From: Cyclobacteriaceae bacterium
GTDB taxonomy: Bacteria > Bacteroidota > Bacteroidia > Cytophagales > Cyclobacteriaceae
Assembly: GCA_025455445.1 (NCBI GenBank)
Contig: JALOMN010000078.1
Location: 1-7,044 of the forward strand
DNA length: 7,044 bases
Direction of reading: 5' to 3'
Shown: one piece after another, positions 6,815 to 7,044 of the stretch
Layout of the letters: each line of letters starts with the position of its first letter
Position numbering within the stretch: position 1 is the stretch's first letter
Made by a program: the position numbers and the translations under genes
The notes under the pieces: model-generated
Databases searched by the model: none
What the model was told of the DNA's origin: nothing
Seen by the model: the letters and a program-made list of their open reading frames with translations, nothing else

Positions 6815-7044
6815 CTAAAGCAGGTTCTCCAATTTATCTGCACCATTTTTCACAAACATTGGTGCATTAAAACGGTAACCAATAAAAATCTGAAAGGCAG
6901 TGCGGGTAAACACCATGTCGATGTTATTAGGTTGTTTGCTAAAGGATTGATAGTACAACACTTCAGCACCGGCAATAAATCTGTTTGAGTTATATCCTAA
7001 TCCACCATTTAACGACCCTCGTAATACCCCATCAGTAAGCGTTG
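6815..7044 (-). CDS. DUF4421-like protein, C-terminal 75 residues (5' end outside window)
   Basis: On the - strand one frame is open from the right edge to the TAG at 6815-6817 and gives 75 residues. It reads as beta-strand sequence (LNGGLGYNSNRFIAGAEV, a loop QPNNIDMV) and ends with the segment FQIFIGYRFNAPMFVK and a short polar tail. The aromatic strand followed by G-Y-R-F-x-A-P near the C-terminus is what I associate with the Bacteroidota DUF4421 family of exported, probably outer-membrane barrel proteins. The family call rests on this segment only. Start, signal peptide and upstream context lie outside the window. The 207-base gap to the convergent DUF3108-like gene holds a weak terminator candidate and a palindrome. 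Confidence 0.68.
   Translation of the reverse strand, partial: TLTDGVLRGSLNGGLGYNSNRFIAGAEVLYYQSFSKQPNNIDMVFTRTAFQIFIGYRFNAPMFVKNGADKLENLL

Noticed and set aside
1..7044. CRISPR array, tRNA, rRNA, insertion sequence, prophage or defence system
   Set aside because: No regularly spaced repeats, cloverleaf-like sequence, transposase or integrase motifs, or recognisable defence-gene domains were seen on either strand. The window is mostly ordinary envelope genes.

Overview
The window looks like chromosomal DNA of a member of the Bacteroidota, probably Cytophagales-like. The evidence is AT-rich intergenic DNA, starts without Shine-Dalgarno sequences behind A/T-rich leaders, a TAnnTTTG-type promoter element, and a gene set dominated by outer-membrane and exported proteins of kinds common in that phylum. 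The genus cannot be fixed from the sequence.

Layout from left to right: (1) the 3' part of an AI-2E-family membrane permease gene enters from the left edge on the + strand and ends at a strong intrinsic terminator. (2) Convergent to it, on the - strand, is a signal-peptide-bearing Omp85/BamA-type beta-barrel protein without visible POTRA domains. (3) Divergent from that, across a 149-base gap carrying a good Bacteroidota promoter, is a 761-residue protein joining a patatin lipase domain, a POTRA-like domain and an Omp85-type barrel (PlpD-like architecture). (4) A 301-base gene-free stretch rich in short inverted repeats precedes a small exported protein that is probably an outer-membrane beta-barrel. 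(5) Just after it is a short multi-pass membrane protein gene that appears to be broken by a single-base frameshift near 5600. Its two halves lie in overlapping frames. (6) A secreted DUF3108-like (TapB-type) protein follows on the + strand. (7) A convergent gap holds a GC-rich, REP-like palindrome. (8) The 3' end of a - strand gene that resembles DUF4421 proteins runs off the right edge.

The genes do not form one obvious pathway. The common theme is the cell envelope: two Omp85-superfamily barrels sit back to back, one carrying an attached lipase, followed by further exported or membrane proteins. No tRNA, rRNA, CRISPR array, transposase or phage gene was recognised. I see no convincing new multi-gene system. 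The points most worth a second look are the frameshifted small membrane gene, the palindrome near 6755, the repeat cluster ahead of the small barrel gene, and the divergent pair of Omp85-type genes.
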